Source of the DNA: Aldrovandia affinis
Taxonomy: Eukaryota > Chordata > Actinopteri > Notacanthiformes > Halosauridae
Length of the DNA stretch: 64,000 nucleotides
Assembly: GCA_029706075.1 (NCBI GenBank)
Contig: JAINUG010000216.1
Coordinates: 558,001 to 622,000 of the forward strand
Direction of reading: 5' to 3'
Shown: positions 1 through 14,700 of the stretch, one piece after another
Numbering within the stretch: position 1 is the stretch's first letter
Layout of the letters: each line of letters opens with the position of its first letter
Made by a program: the position numbers and the translations under genes
The notes under the pieces: generated by a model
Seen by the model: only the letters and a program-made list of their open reading frames with translations
Databases searched by the model: none
What the model was told of the DNA's origin: nothing

Positions 1-332
1 AATAGCATTCCTAATGTAGATCTTTAATACCATTCTTTTTTTTTCTTGACCGTTACGACTATACTAAAAATATATATAAATGAGGGAAAGTAATAGCCCG
101 ACCGGGCAACCAGGCAGCAAACAATGGTAGCCCAAACTGCTCAATTGCAACTGATTGGTAGCCCCGGGCTACTGTTAATTTTGAGGCCTAATTACAGGTT
201 GTTAGTGTGTGTAAATGTTTCATAATGGATCTTTAATATAACATCACTGTCCTGTGTACAAAATTATGATATAGCCAATATATGTAATATATATGTAATC
301 CTGTCATTGTTGGAATTCAATACATACCTATT

Positions 333-1064
333 CACCTTCTTAAAATAATGGCCCAAGTCATTTTTTGAGGAAAAATATTTTTTTGCCTAAGTCATCTCTT
401 CATGATGCTGGCCACTTCTGGTAAAATTGCCTACATCCTTAATTGAAAAGATCATGCTGTTCCTACCCCGGTAGTATAATGGCCTACGTCAGTGTGACTT
501 AGGCTGTTACATTTTTTGCCTAAGTCACAAGACAATTTTACAAGCTTTCAAGATGGCGGCTGCTTCAAGAAGCAAGAAAAACTACCGGATAAATTAAGTT
601 ATTTCCATGACTCAGGGCTCATCCCCTATTAGTAAGTGATAAGGTTTACGATAATATAGGCTAGGCTATAAATGTTGCGTAGTTATTTAGTCTTTTACTT
701 TCACAAGTTATAGTTTAATTACGAAGTTTCCCAGTGGGTTACAGACACGAAATAGCTAGCTCCGTGAAGCTAGCAGTGTTTGGCAAGTTACTGAAAATTT
801 GTAATTAGTTACAGTTACTAAGTAATGGTTTAAGTCAGGTTTAAAATTGCCTAAGTCACAACGGCATGTTCGTAAATTGGTAATCTAATCCTTTTATGTT
901 ACATAATTGACAGACAGCATTATTTGTATGTCAATAGTCATATATTGTCATAACCTTTTTGTGTGAAATTATTAATAAATATCATATATTCTATATTTGG
1001 TTCAGTTTATTCTGTTTTTTGAAAAACTTGAAAATATGACTTAGGCCATTATTTTAAGAAGGTG
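333..1064. mobile_element. Non-autonomous DNA transposon (MITE) with matching ends
   Basis: The left end reads caccttcttaaaataatgg and the right end is its reverse complement (ccattattttaagaaggtg). The homology continues inward to the ctaagtca motif, which recurs several times inside. About 730 bp with no transposase ORF. The superfamily is not identified. Confidence 0.6.
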
Positions 1065-4000
1065 ACGATATATTCTATTCACTATTAGAATAATCCACTA
1101 TTACCCTGATAGGTTCTGAAGAGCATGAATTGTACATTATGTGAAGAGCACAAATTATACTATTGGGAGAGAACAGGTTGGAAAACCAAGCAACCAGTCC
1201 AGTGACAATTATGATTACGATTAAAGCAGAAATGCATGACCTATTTAAAAGAAACTATATTCTTCAGCAGTCCACTGTTGAAGTATCCCTGTGAATAGTA
1301 TGAATTAGGCTGTTTGAGAGAAGGTTTGCATCCTAAGCAACCTGTCCATGCCCAGTGATGAGTACCCCACGTGTTGTTTGAAGTACAGTATACCAACATA
1401 GCTACAGCACTGTAGCAGGTGTCAAAGCTGTGTGCAGGAAAACCTTGTTAGTGCATATGTGAAATTAAAGGTTTTACTCATTTGAATTTCCAGTATTGTT
1501 CAGCTTTTGATCAAAACCTTTAACTTCTCATTTAAAACATAATTTGGGGGACTTAATAGTAAATATCTCTCCCTTTGTGAAAAGGGTGGCAAGCTGCCAT
1601 AATATAGCATCAAGCTGTTACAGGTCCCTGCTTTTAAGCATAGCTGGTTATGCCAACCTATGAATGTGGTCTTGCGAATAGATCATTTGGTGAAAAAAAA
1701 ACCGAACAGGTTCTTTTTTTTTTTTTTTTGCAATAACCTGGACTGGGTTATACCTCTGTCCAACCTAACACCATTCCTTTGAAACTATGTACAGCCCCCA
1801 CTCAAGGCAGAAGAAAAGTGTGGGGAGGGGCTGTCCGTGGTGATTGGAGCAGGATTATCTGTATGTACCTGTGGACAATGCAAAATGACATTGTACATGG
1901 TTTCAATTGTTGATATATATGTATTTCTTTGCATGCCTGCTACAGTGTTTGCTTTTGCAGGGTGACTTGCAGTGCATACCTTTGTACAGGTTTGACATAA
2001 TATCCATTCTTATAGCTGGATAGATGTACATATTTTCATGTTTTATATTTTTGAGAAAATATAGAGAAATGCCAGTGTCAAATTAAAATGATATTTTATG
2101 ACCAGACATGTATAATTGCAATTAATATTTTTCCTTCAGTACGTTTCATGTATGTTTGATGAATAGTGCTTGTGTGACCAGTGGGTAAAATGTTTTTTAT
2201 TTTTTTTAAATCATCTTTTTAATTCCATGTAGGATTAAACTCAAATACCCAGCTTACTGTACATGTTTAAAGCCACCCAATCAAAACATAATTCACAGTA
2301 ACAAATGCTGTGGCATTCATGCTCAATGAGGCTAAGCTATAGGCTTAATGCTGGTGGTGGAGTTCACCAAGCAGATGTGCTGTAGCTCCCTGTGCCTAAT
2401 CACGCAGGATTTACTAATATCAGCCTAAGCCAGGCGAGAGTTCCACTCTGAGCTCACCAAAGTGCTGCAACTGAGGTCTAGGAACTACCTTGTGCCATTT
2501 CGCATTTGCCGCTCGCCCGCTAGACTCCCGCCCTCAGATACCTCACCCAGGTGAAGAATGGGGAGTGAGGAAATATGCATGGGTTCACTTTGGTTATCAG
2601 ATACTTGTTTGATGCTGCAAGGAGTACTGCCTGCTTCCTGTCCCGGGCTGTACTAACATGTGCCGACCCACCTCTTTGGGAGCGGACTGGCAATCAAAGG
2701 CCTCCAATTTGTTCAGGTGTTTTGTGTGCATGCACACTTTAGGTCTCCCTTCCCCAGTCCACACCTGGCTTTTACCTGTAGTGCCTAGCATACATGCACA
2801 TATGACTCCCATACAACCGGGATTAGACTCGCATCTGCTTGACGTGCCTCGTATAAGCTTTTCTTCCACCGTTTTCATCTGAAAGTTGAACATGCACTGG
2901 GATTATGCTTGCCTGGTACACCCCACCTCCTGGACACCTTCTCTCACTGTGGGGGTCAGAGTTTTCATGTCACATCCGTAGCGCAAGTGAGAGATGCCAC
3001 AGGCTTTTAAACAGTGTTTTCTGGATCACTTACTACAGGACCCGGCGGCTGAAGAAAGAAAGGTAAGGGTACGTCATCTTTCTTATGTTTCTTCTACTAA
3101 CACAATCATTCCACAACAAATTGGCATAGGTGTGTGTGCGCATGTAGTCCCGCCTTGGATTCTGATGAATCTCTTTACCCACAATGAATCTCTGTTGAAA
3201 ATGTAATGGATGAACAAATTTGCTACTTCATTGGTCCAGAAGTGCCCAAGGTGCAGAAATAATTGCTAGACTGTTTGTTGGCATTCAGGCCCCAAGATTT
3301 TGGGCGATGATAAGACATTGATTTTGTAATTCCTGAATCGTTTTCTTCTTTTTTTTGTTTTGAATCACTGAATTTATTGGTTATCACAGTCATAACTAAG
3401 AGGAATATACCTTCTATCCATCCAAACTGCTACTTTGACCTTAAGTTTAAGTAATGGTTTCAAGGGAGTATCATACTTTCCCATTTGTTTTACAGTGGTT
3501 TTAGTTCATTATCAGTGACCCCCTCGAACTGTTGATGATGTGTAAGAATGTTAAAAATGTCAACTCAAATTGACCATGATGCTGTTACAACAAAGTAATT
3601 AGTTGCAAAATTATATAAAGAGGCAAAAATTTGCAGCAACAGAAAGCTTCATTAAACTTCCAAAGCGGTACTACTACTTACATTTGAGTGGTCCTCGTTT
3701 GTTGTGGAATATTGATTTAAGATTTTTCATATATCTGCTCGCTACTCACCTGTTAAGTTGCTTTAAAAAAAAGCTACAAAACAAAGTAAAGATGGCTAAA
3801 AATCATTAGACGTCTGCTTTTTTAAAGATTTGCACCTGTATGATCCTTTGTTTTCTTTTTTCCTTGCTTGGAGCAACTCCTATGCGCCTTGCTGCAGGAA
3901 ACACATAATGTCACAAAACACACTCATCACGAGTCCATTTGATCTCCACACACATATAATGCTTCACTAAAACCCTCACTGTGTGTGAAGTAACAACAAA

Positions 4001-4080
4001 CAAAGGTTTGTAGCAAGCATATATGAGTGTTCTCATGGAAATAGATGTAGTTTTCCTAATGGTAGTTTGTGAAGGGTGTT

Positions 4081-4083
<3 letters not shown>

Positions 4084-4134
<51 letters not shown>
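4084..4134. repeat. (GT)n microsatellite
   Basis: An uninterrupted GT run of about 25 units, which only by chance translates to a Cys-Val repeat. Confidence 0.95.
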
Positions 4135-4135
<1 letters not shown>

Positions 4136-5228
4136 TATGTGTACATGTAATCTCTCTCCCCAGCATGTGTGTGGTAGCAGCGGTAAGGACAGTTTGTGTC
4201 ATGCGTGAAAAAAACCCATCCTGCCAAAAATTACAGTAGGGTTTTCAAAAAGTACAGTAGGCTGATGCAGTGTGCATGGGCGCCTACACAATGGCCACCA
4301 TGGCCACCATGGTTACATGGTCCAGTCAGGCTGGTTACCCTTCAAGGAGGAGCACTGCATAAAAAAACTTTTTGTCAAATATTTTTCTCATTGTAAAAGT
4401 ATGAATATTAAGATAAGATTATTATGAGTATTTAAACATTTAAAAATAAAGAATCTTACATGGTTGCTGTGCTTATCTTCCATAATTTGAACATATTTTT
4501 AGTCATACCAGTAACTTTGTGGGCAAAAAATGTCATGCAAATATCATAAAATCTATGAGATATTTTTACACTTTTTTGCAGTGCGGGTTTTTGCCCTCCC
4601 TCTGTTTATCAATGTTAAGAGATTAACCAGGCCTTACTGGGTCAGTGATGCCAAGCATCTTCTTCACATTATCCCCCATACTTAGTAAAAAAGGAATTAC
4701 AGTTTAACACAGAGGGTTTTATACAGACAAATGGGGAACCTGTGCGCACTACACCAATCTACACATTCAATATTTAATTTAGATATAGAGAAACAATGGA
4801 ACAGACATAAAACACAAGAGCAAACAACATAAATAACTTAACACTTTTTATATAATGATGGGCTGTGATACTGACGTTAAACTACATTTTAGTTATTGAT
4901 GCTTAAGAAAACATGACTAGCTGCATTGTTCTTTTCCTTAATACATTGTTGCAACACACACATTACATTGTTCCATGTACTGATGTTGACTAAACATCTG
5001 CAATGTGTTTTAATAACGTATAACAATGCTATTAATGATTGATTTATAATGGTAATATTTATAATGGTGTTCTAAAGTGTTACTCCACACTCCAGGCCAT
5101 AGTATAACAGATCTGGCTGGTATTTAGTGGCTTATATATTGCATTGTATATATTAGTATGTATTTGTTTAGCAAAAACCCTTTCCTAGGGTGAGAGTGTT
5201 TCTGTATTCTCCATGTATTTACTTATGT

Positions 5229-5350
5229 GGTTCAGGTGAAGTGCCTTTCTCAAAGGTATAACAAAAAAATCAAACTTGGACATCAAACCTGCATCTTTCA
5301 GGTGAACCTTGGGTTACCGCACCTTGACCGCTACACCACCCCTGTGATTC
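5229..5350 (-). repeat. tRNA-headed SINE relic
   Basis: Read on the minus strand it has ggtggtgtagcggtcaag (A-box-like), a degenerate B-box region (gatgcaggtttgatg) and the ctttgagaaaggcacttcac segment typical of fish tRNA SINEs. It is heavily mutated. Confidence 0.45.
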
Positions 5351-6569
5351 TCCCTACACAAGCAGAGAGGGCCTGCGTTTGGGGAGTGAACATCTGGCTG
5401 TTTCTTATCAATATTAGCCACTGTAAGATGAGGGATTGTATCCTACAATGGAAAGCTATGTAATTGGTTTGGTGATGCCTGAATCCAGTCCTGGGGCTGT
5501 AGTGCTACACATACCAACATGCCCCTTGTGGGTAGTCTGGATTGTCAGCCTCAACCTCTTACCGAGAGTGAATTTCCCTGCTGAGCTCTCCAGGTAATGA
5601 CAATGCAGTCACTCCATCACCTGTCCTTTCCAGGGGTGTCTGGGTCCTCAGGCTCTTACCAGGAGGCTAGTAGGGAGGCATAAGTATCCTGAGCAAACTC
5701 TTGTACAAACAATCCCCTAGACTTATTCTGTTTCAGTTGCAGCTTCACTTCTGCTTTTGGTTTTAACAGGCCGTATGTGGGCGCAAATTCTCAAGACGCA
5801 CCAGGACAGTATTTTGGCTGCCCCAGAACAGACACTCTGTTAAGTCTTACCAGTTTTGACACGAGCAACCCAGCCAGGTGTGTTATGGAAACTACTGAAT
5901 GGGCTTGCAAGCAATTATAATGAGAATCTAGTTGCGTACAATTGCCCGAGTACACCTGGACACAGCACTACTTTCCCCAACAAACCAGTCAGTACGAAGA
6001 TTTAAATTGGTTTAAGGTACTTTGGCACTAGAAGAATGGGTTGGCTTCTGCAGAGAATAAAAGGTTTGTTTCACACAAAGCAGTACACTGGAATCAGAAT
6101 ACTGAAAAGGCCGGAATAAGTCAAAATAACATTTAGATCTTATACACATTTAGAATTTATACAACAGGATGACATTTTTCAACATTTGTTGTCTAAACGG
6201 GGGGCATAGAAGGCAGATATTTGCACTACATATAGAATGAAATATGGCTGGGTCAGTAACAGTTATAAAATACTTTTTTATGATGGTATGCTCATACAAT
6301 CTCATCTGTTGGCCAACAGATGCAATTGTCCTTACAGAGGGGGAATTTGGGAGAAACATGCCCTACAAGTATGGTAAACAAAACCTGGGTGGGAAAGAGG
6401 GAAACAGATGGGTGAATACAGAAGGGGACATGGCAGGAACACGAAACATAGCACAATCACAATAGGGCCTGGGAGAAATCTCTCCCTTACGCCAGTGCTG
6501 AATATGGACCAGGAGGTGCTGTGGGAGTCTTTTGGCTGTCATCACCTTATAGCTGGTCACAGTAGTAAT

Positions 6570-6637
6570 GCAGTATCACAACTGCTTTCTGATAAATATA
6601 AAGCAGTATCACAACTGCTTTCTGATAAATATAAAGC
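6570..6637. repeat. Exact 33-bp tandem duplication
   Basis: The segment starting gcagtatcacaactgctttc is present twice in direct succession with no differences, which implies a recent duplication. Confidence 0.85.
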
Positions 6638-8299
6638 CAAATATTTGGTGGAACAATAAGTAAATACTAAATTTTAGCCATGAATTGGGTTAAACACTGG
6701 CATAAATACATGTTGTAGTAATGAGTGAAAATGCAGTTGAGATGGGAGGAACCTTTTATTTTTTGGGCGTACTGACTGTGCCTATATGGGATTGGTCCTG
6801 TGTCCCGTGGCTTACAGAAAGGCTTGTTTGTAATTGCTTTGGTGTTTTTTTCTCTGTCTCTAATTCTGAGAACTCAGCTGTAGCCTCATTGTCCTTTGTT
6901 TTATTGTTTTTGCATGGAAGAGGTTGAGTGGGTGTGCCAGAAAAAAAAAAGCGAGAGGCGGTCAGTGTCATGCGAGGCCAGGCTCCAGCTGTTTACACAG
7001 GCAGGGCGAGACCAACATGGACCTGGGCCACCAGGGGCGGAGTGATTCCCGCACAGGAGGCCTCTTTGATGTTCATCCAGAAGTTAAAGACCAGCCGCCT
7101 TGGAACACCTTGAGTCCGTCACGGTTGCTGTCGCCTACTTCTGTGGTCACCATCTCTCACGTTTGATTGTGACTGTTCTAGTTCCCAGCATCATCCAAAG
7201 GCGACACATTAGTTTCAGTTTCCCTCTGTCCTGTAAGGTGTCACTGACGGAAAGCTGTATTTAAGTGTCTTAGTTTGTTAATGCCTCTCTAGTAACCTGC
7301 CAGCATTTTGTTTTAGGTGTTTTCAAAGCACTTTTTGCAAACCATACCTAATTGGAGGCTGTGTATTTCACTGACAGTGTTCGACATCACGCATGGCCTG
7401 CCATGTCATCAGTGTCTCCGACACTGGGACTCAATATCTGGGACATATTTTGAGTTTTTAGTGTCCTATGTTTGTTCTTTGTTATAGGAGATGAGTATGA
7501 AGTGAATTGCAGTACAGTGTATTTTTTCCATATGATACAGTTCTTAAAGGGGCTTAGAGTCTCTCTTGAGGCATTCTGTAAAACTGCCCTTTGACTCAAT
7601 TCACTGAAGCACACCTTCTATACATGTAGGAGCCTCGATATATTTCACACTGTCATGTGATTACAGCCACATGTGATGTAACCCTTTACAGGGGCATGAA
7701 TGGGTCTGCTACAGAGCAGAAAGCTCATGTGTTATCCTCTTGGACGTAGACAAATGTGGGTCATTATGGCTTCATAGTAACTGTATGTATGTAGTAACAC
7801 AGCCAGGCCTCTTTAATGTCATCATCTTCAATTTACATACCCCTTCATCTTCCTGGGATAGAGATATTTATCATTTATCTCCTTGGAAAATCCTTCAGGC
7901 TGAGAAGCACGTTTCGTACGCCACAATCCTAATCATGTAGCCAACCAGTGGCTTTAAGATCATCATCATCATCATTGGCTGTGTAGTCCGGGTACAAGGA
8001 GTGTTTTTCATGGAGTGATACTTTTTAGCTGTTGGTTTAGACAGTGCAGGAGCTGGAACACAGCCAATAGCACTGATGGAATATGGGGAAAGAGGGTTAA
8101 TTGGCTAAACCAAAAAATATTTTTCATTAGATTTTTATTTATTGGAGCTGTGAAGGTTTGTGGGAATTGTATTTGCCGTGGAGATATTGGTGAAGCTGGC
8201 AGCTTTACCTGGAGGTAAATTGCTGGAGGGAGATTGCAGCTGCGTCTGTTTCCATACACTTCTACTCTGGTTGTATCTCTGTATGAGAGAGTGTGGAAC

Positions 8300-8416
8300 C
8301 TGGGTACCAAAACAAGCATGGACCTCATGGTGGACACAGAGGAATGTAGGGGTTTCTGTTCTGATGGGGTCCCTCTGGGTACCAAAACAACCGTAGACCT
8401 CGTGGTGGACACAGTA
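8300..8416. repeat. Imperfect direct repeat, period about 77 bp
   Basis: ctgggtaccaaaacaa followed by a (t/c)ggtggacacag segment occurs at about 8300-8339 and again at about 8377-8416. It lies in the intron just upstream of the PHD exon. Confidence 0.6.
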
Positions 8417-8539
8417 GAGCCGAGGGGTCACTGGGGGTCTCTGTAAAAGGGGTGTAGGAACAGAGAAACAGAGAAGCTGGTCAGTGGGGGTAGGGGCGGT
8501 CAGAGGGGGGTGAGAATTTCTTTGCCTTCTGTCTTGCAG

Positions 8540-8701
8540 GATTGGGAGGCTGAGAGTCACGACTGGTACTGCTTTGAGTGCCACCTGCCCGGTGACGTGC
8601 TCATGTGCGACAACTGCTTCCGCGTCTACCACCTGAAGTGTCTCTCTGAGGAGTACAAGCCCCGAGATGGTGGGGCCCACTGGCAGTGTGCAGCGTGCAA
8701 G
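8540..8701 (+). CDS. zmynd11: ZMYND11 exon: PHD finger
   Basis: 54 codons, phase 0 at both ends, with acceptor ttgcag and donor gtatcc. All eight zinc ligands of a Cys4-His-Cys3 PHD are visible at exon residues C11, C14, C23, C26, H31, C34, C50 and C53 ([28 protein letters not shown]). The known family function is to form, with the bromodomain, part of the chromatin-binding module. The preceding exon, expected to encode the N-terminal winged-helix-like part, was not found anywhere in 1-8539. Confidence 0.96.
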
Positions 8702-11700
8702 GTATCCCAGCCCACCCCCAACAGCGGTGCCCCTAACCCCCTGATATACCCCTGACTGTGGGGCACATCACTACACTGAACCAGTGCTTTACCAGGATTA
8801 GCCACCCAGCAGCCCCACCTCAAGCCTACAAGCCGTAGAACCCAGGATGTGAAATTAGGTGGAACTGAGCCAGAGGAAGATGATGACACGCATCACAGAT
8901 GGTTGTCTAATTAAAGATTCTGATATTTATTTTGTTTTTTTCTATAGGGGAGTAAAAAGAAGAACCTGAATAAGCAGGAAATGGGCAGGTACTTGCGTTT
9001 CATCGTCCAGCGCATGAAGGAGCGGGTGAGCTTTCCCCACAATGGCCATTTGTCTTTTTTTAAATATATATATACATTTTTTTACATCAAAACAATCTTT
9101 TAATCGATTTCATGTTCCGTGAGGAAAATTGAAGCTCATTTAATTGGAATTGAACAGTATTTGCAGCTAACGGCACTGAATATACGCAATTGTGTCCCAT
9201 CGACAATCTGGTTCCAGAACTGAACATCCAACACTCTTGCTTAGCCTATTTCATCAAAGTGCATTCCAATACAGACAAAAACAAAATGGTACTGTACTGT
9301 ACGTGGCTTAATTTCAGGCAACGTGATATCAGATACAGCCTCTAAACAGCACTCATTTGGTTCCAGTTATAACTGTTATAACTGGTTATAACTGGACGTA
9401 ATGACAGGTTTAAAGACATGCCTCACCCCTGCCGTTTGCTCCTCTTGCAGGCTATAGACCTGAACAAGAAAGGCAAAGACACCAAGCATCCAATGTACAG
9501 ACGGCTAATACACACAGCGCTGGACGTTTCCAACATACAGGAGGTGGGTCCACAAGGCCATAACTCTACTTCTTCTCGGTGGCCCCTGTTTGGGGATTCC
9601 CGCCTTACATTAAGATTTGAGCTTGTTCCTGTACCTCACTTGAGAATATTATGTTCCCCTTGAAAAACATTTTGTTGACCAGCACTGTTCCAAGTGTCCA
9701 ATGTGATTCCATGGTAGCAGTTATCCTATCCACACAGTCAGAATTTAGTATTTAGTAGCATGACTTGGTTCTGTTTAAGAGGGTTTACAATGAGGTGTGG
9801 CTCATTGCCCTGGTGGCCCCCAGCTGCAATGCACTCTGTGAGTAACAGTCTTCTCGCCCTGTTTGTTTGCAGAATGTCACTGAAGGAAAATACAAGAATT
9901 TTGACGAGTTCAAAGCCGACGTGAAGCTTATTGTACACAACACGGCCATTCTGTTCGGAGGTGAGAGTAATCACATTTACAGTAATGTGTCCGCATTACA
10001 TGATTTTATTGGTGGGAAACTCACAAGTTTTCCTTATTAGGGCTGTCAACCAATTAAAATAATAATTGACTTATTTATATTTTTTTCCCCATTAGTTGAA
10101 TTAATTGGTTGATTCATATGATGCAATTTTATAAAGACCTTTCTTTGTCTGGAATTTGTTTATGAATTTATACATTTCTGAAAACCTCAAAAATCTGTTT
10201 CAATAGGCAAAGAAACCAAGTGGCTTAGCTAAAAACTCACGAGATTTAAAATGATGGTTATATCTAGTGTTAGCTGGTGATCTTACATCAAATAAAGTTA
10301 GCCAGCATGCTTACCCTCAGGACAAATGCCAATTGTCATAATTATTTTTAGAATAATGTATTGAAACATCTTGTAAATTTTTCTCAAAATGTGGATTAAT
10401 CAGACAAATTAATAGATTAAAGATTACAGCCCAAATATTTATGCATGTCTACATGAACTCAAATAAACTTTTGTTACGAGATAAGTTAACTATCCATGAA
10501 ACACTCTGTGTCCCTAACCTTTATGTTGCACTAGATGGCATGAGAGAGATCACCGGAAACAAATGTACATAGTATTGCTTATGACAATAGCACATTTTAT
10601 TGTAAAATGAACACGACGGTGTCCTGTTTTTTTCAGTGCACAGCGACCAGGCTGAGATAGCGAGATTGCTGTACAGTGATGCGTGTCACGAGGTATTGTA
10701 CTCTCTCCAAACAGTTAATTCAGTGTTGAGCATAAATTCAGTCGATTAAAGGGAACTCCTTTTTTTTAACATTTTTGTTACATTACCCCATTTTCTCCCA
10801 ATTTGGTAGCCAATTACATCCGCTATTTAAGTCAATCCCCCCCCTAGTAATGTGAGTTTTCTGCCGTAGTCCTGCAACCGGTAGCGACACGCGACCTGAC
10901 GCCTCTTCCGAGACGGCACTCGCTCAAGTATCAACCGTAACCCGGCCACTCTTATGCGCAGCGAATCTCATGTCGGCTTCCTTCCCCCTCCCTGGGGTGG
11001 ACAGCCAATCGCCGCCCCCGGTGGCGCTCCCGGCCAGAGCCGACTCTGGCGAGACGGGGAATTGAACCCTGGTCTCTGTGGCCAGCGTCGGACGTTGTAA
11101 CCACTGGGCCACGCGGGAGGCCATTAAAGGGAACTTTTTAAATGTTTTAATTTGCTGCTAAACATCTGTCTCATCTAAGAAACAGTCTGTGGGTTACTTT
11201 TGAAGATCAAGTTCCCCTCTCCTTTATTTATTTATTAGACAAATGTGTAATGTGCCAGACACCCTTTTCGAAACATGGTAACCATATCCATGTTCCCTGA
11301 TCATCATTGTATGTGTTGGTGTAGCATGTGAGAGCTGAATCTTATGTCATAACTGTTTGTGTGTTTTATTGACCCTGTCTGCACAACAAATTCCCCTCTG
11401 GGAGAAAACAGACAAACTTAGCTTGACTTAACACAGGCATCCTCACGCAGAGGAACATATACTACACATCACTAGAGTTAACAGTGTAGAATATTGATAG
11501 CAAATTAAAAATCATAACATAACCTGTAGCGTTATAGAGTCACATTATGCACTGAATACATATCTCTCCGTGTCTGTCTCCCCTCAGCTGAATGAGCTGC
11601 AGCTCTGTAAAAACTGTTTCTACCTGTCCAACTCTCGGCCTGATAACTGGTTCTGCTACCCATGTGTGAGTACCAAGTTCTGTCTCTCCTCTACGTCCAT

Positions 11701-14700
11701 GTGACAGAGGATCTGCAAATAAGGATCAGAGCGCAGTGATTGGCTAGTCACAGATTCTGTAGACTAAACCATATGGTCTGCTCTGTAATCTTAACACGAT
11801 AAACGTACGCACTCCAAAAAGCCTTAGCATAAGGTGCCGAGTTGAAGTAGCATGGAAGACTTGAAAGAATGAGACTTGCACACTTATTAGATGCTCCAAA
11901 AAGTAGTGTAATGGTTTATTTAACCATGCAGGTTGGTTAACATTTCGACCCATAGGTCTTCATCAGAATACTGCTCTGTAATCTTAACATTGAAAGTTCT
12001 GTCTCTACCGTTGAAGCTCAAATGTTCCAATTTGATGCATTGTATGAATATTTGTGAAAGGGGGATGGGGTGGGGGTGGGGGGGCAGGACAACACAATAT
12101 TGATAAACTGTAATATAGTTGGAAACTGGAACCTCCTGTAGTTAGGAAGTCATGTTGATGGAAGGAAAACAGGAGCTAACCATCTGGTTAGTCTATAGAT
12201 TCTGTGCAACAGGGCACCCTGGAGGAACAACAGCAGGGGGCATCCTCTAAAATCTCCAGCGTTCATCTTTTGATAAGACGGTGCAAATACCCACTGATGT
12301 GTATAATATCTTACTGCAGCTGTGTGAAGACTTACTGCTTGATAAAGTCTCTGCCCCAGATATATTTTAGAGTTAATTTCTTGTTGAGTTTATGTGTTTG
12401 TCCTTCAAATGAAGTTACTGTTTGCATGGGGGCTGACTGTGTCAATGGTGTCTCTTCTTGCTTTGTTCAGGCACCCTGTCATGAGCTGGTTTGGGCCAAG
12501 ATGAAAGGGTTCGGATACTGGCCTGCAAAGGTCCTGCAGAGAGAGGACAACCAAGTGGATGTGAGGTTCTTTGGTCACCAACATCAGAGGTGAGAGAGAG
12601 CGAGAGAAACTCACGCTTAATGTTTACTACTTTTTTTCTCCAATATTAAATGCATCTTTCTGTCTAATTCAGTATTTTATTTTATTATGTCTTACCATTG
12701 TAAATCGTTAACTATATTTTTCTTTTCTTTTATTTCGTGATTTGTATTGTACTTTTATATGATGCTTTGTCAGTACGATTATATGATTTTCATAGCAATA
12801 AAGGAAATGAAGGAATTGATGTGTGTCTCAAAGGAGAGGAAAGAGATGGGGAGATAGTGATTGATGGACAGATAGTGAAAGAGTGATAAGAGAGGGTGTG
12901 TGAGAGAGGAGACTAATGGACAGACATAGAGATGGTGAGAGAGTGCTGTAAAAATTGGGGAGACAGGAAGAGAGGGAAAGGAAGACACACAGAGTATTTG
13001 TTACAGAACAAGTGTGTCATGATACAGTGATGATCTATTCCAGATGTGCAAAGGGAAACCACAGCCATGTTTATATAGGCCTCAGGGAAGATTTCCTTTA
13101 GAAGAAAGGGCATGTTCTGAACTCCACTTCCTGACTGACTGTGGTGGAAGCTCTGGCTTCTGTCTCACACCCACTCACCCAGCAGTACAGGACAGGTTAC
13201 AGGTGTTTGCTTAGAAATAGATGTCATGATGGTCAAAGTGAAGAAGCAACATTGCTATATTGATGACATCATGGAACCACAAAAGCAGAATTGGTATAAT
13301 GATGACGTCACGGTTTAGCCATAAAAAGCAGAAATGGCTGGAGGCACACAATCCAAATACAATGCTGCTTCTCGCTAATTTATACGTCTCATCACTGTTT
13401 AAGGATGAGCCTAAACTAATACAGTGTATGGAACTGCTAGTACTGTTCATTTCATTTCCACATAAGTTTGTTAACATTTTCACTTTATTGACTCACTCAA
13501 TTAATTGAGCTAATGTTAGTAGCTAATGGACATTGGACAATCTAGCTAGTTTGTGCACGGAAATAGGATATATAGTAATTATTGAATATTATTATCATAA
13601 TTCATACAATAAATGACATTAACAAATGTTTTTGATAGCATAACTGCACAGACATGCTTCTAGAGCTTGACCGATCAATCGTTTATGTTTTATTTATTCA
13701 AGGATGTAAAGGATTTTGGGGAGAAAGTATAAGTTAATGTTTACGGATGAAAAATAATTATTTTATTTTAAATTTTTTCCCGTTTTTCTCCCAATTTGGT
13801 TGCCAATTATACCCTCTATTTATTTCAATTCCCCACCTCCACGAGTCCGCCGCCCGTCCTCCGGGAGCGAGACACACATTCCTGGCCGATTGTTCCCGCC
13901 TCTTCCGAGACGGAAATTCTTCTGAGCCAAATGCCGCCTCCGATCGGGGCTGACGACCAGGGCCGGTCTGGTAGACGCGAGTTTCGAACCGCGTCCCTGA
14001 CAGGCAGCGCACACTACACCAAAGTGTGGCGCGTTAGACCGCTATGCCATCCGCCGCCCCCCTATTTTATTTATTATTATTATTATTTTATTTATTTTAT
14101 TGCAAAAATAGTGCCCTATACAGTGCTGTGAAAAAATAAGTGCCCCCACTGATCATTTCTTGCCCTAGAGTACTCTGGTACAGGATGGAACACATGGCCG
14201 ACTCAATATCCAGGTCCTGAACAAAGCAGCCAAAAAGCATCACTATCCCGCCACCATGTTTCATGTTGAAATGGGGTACAGTGGGGTTTATTCATGTTCA
14301 TTTCCTGTTGAGCCAATGGGAGAATTAGCATGAATGAACCCCACCATTGAAGTTTACCCCTTTATAATGTGAAGCATGGTCGCAGAAGGGTGGTTATTTT
14401 GCACTGCTTTGATGGTTCAGGACCTGGACATTGAGTCAGTCAATGAGTCAACCATGTATTGCATCCTGTACCAGAGTACTCTGGAGCAGAATACGTTCCA
14501 CAGCTGAAAGCCCATTGAAATGCAATGAAAGAACCCGATGTGAGCTCTACCTGAAAGAAGGGCAGAATTAACCAACTCTGTAAGGACGATTGCTCCACAA
14601 TTCCTTTAGGCAATGTGAGAGATTTGTCAATACTTACAGAACATTTTTAGTTTATTTAGTAATTTCTGCTAAAAGAGTTTTTACTAGTTACTGAAGCTAG

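Larger units (their letters stand above)
1..8539 (+). other. ZMYND11 intron or upstream region; no exon found
   Basis: The first recognised exon (PHD) starts at 8540. The missing N-terminal exons were looked for in translation and not found here. Inside are a MITE (333-1064), a GT microsatellite (about 4084-4134), a SINE relic (about 5229-5350), a 33-bp tandem duplication (about 6570-6637) and a duplicated 40-bp segment (about 8300-8416). The rest, including 1065-4080 and 5361-6569, shows nothing I can name. Confidence 0.6.
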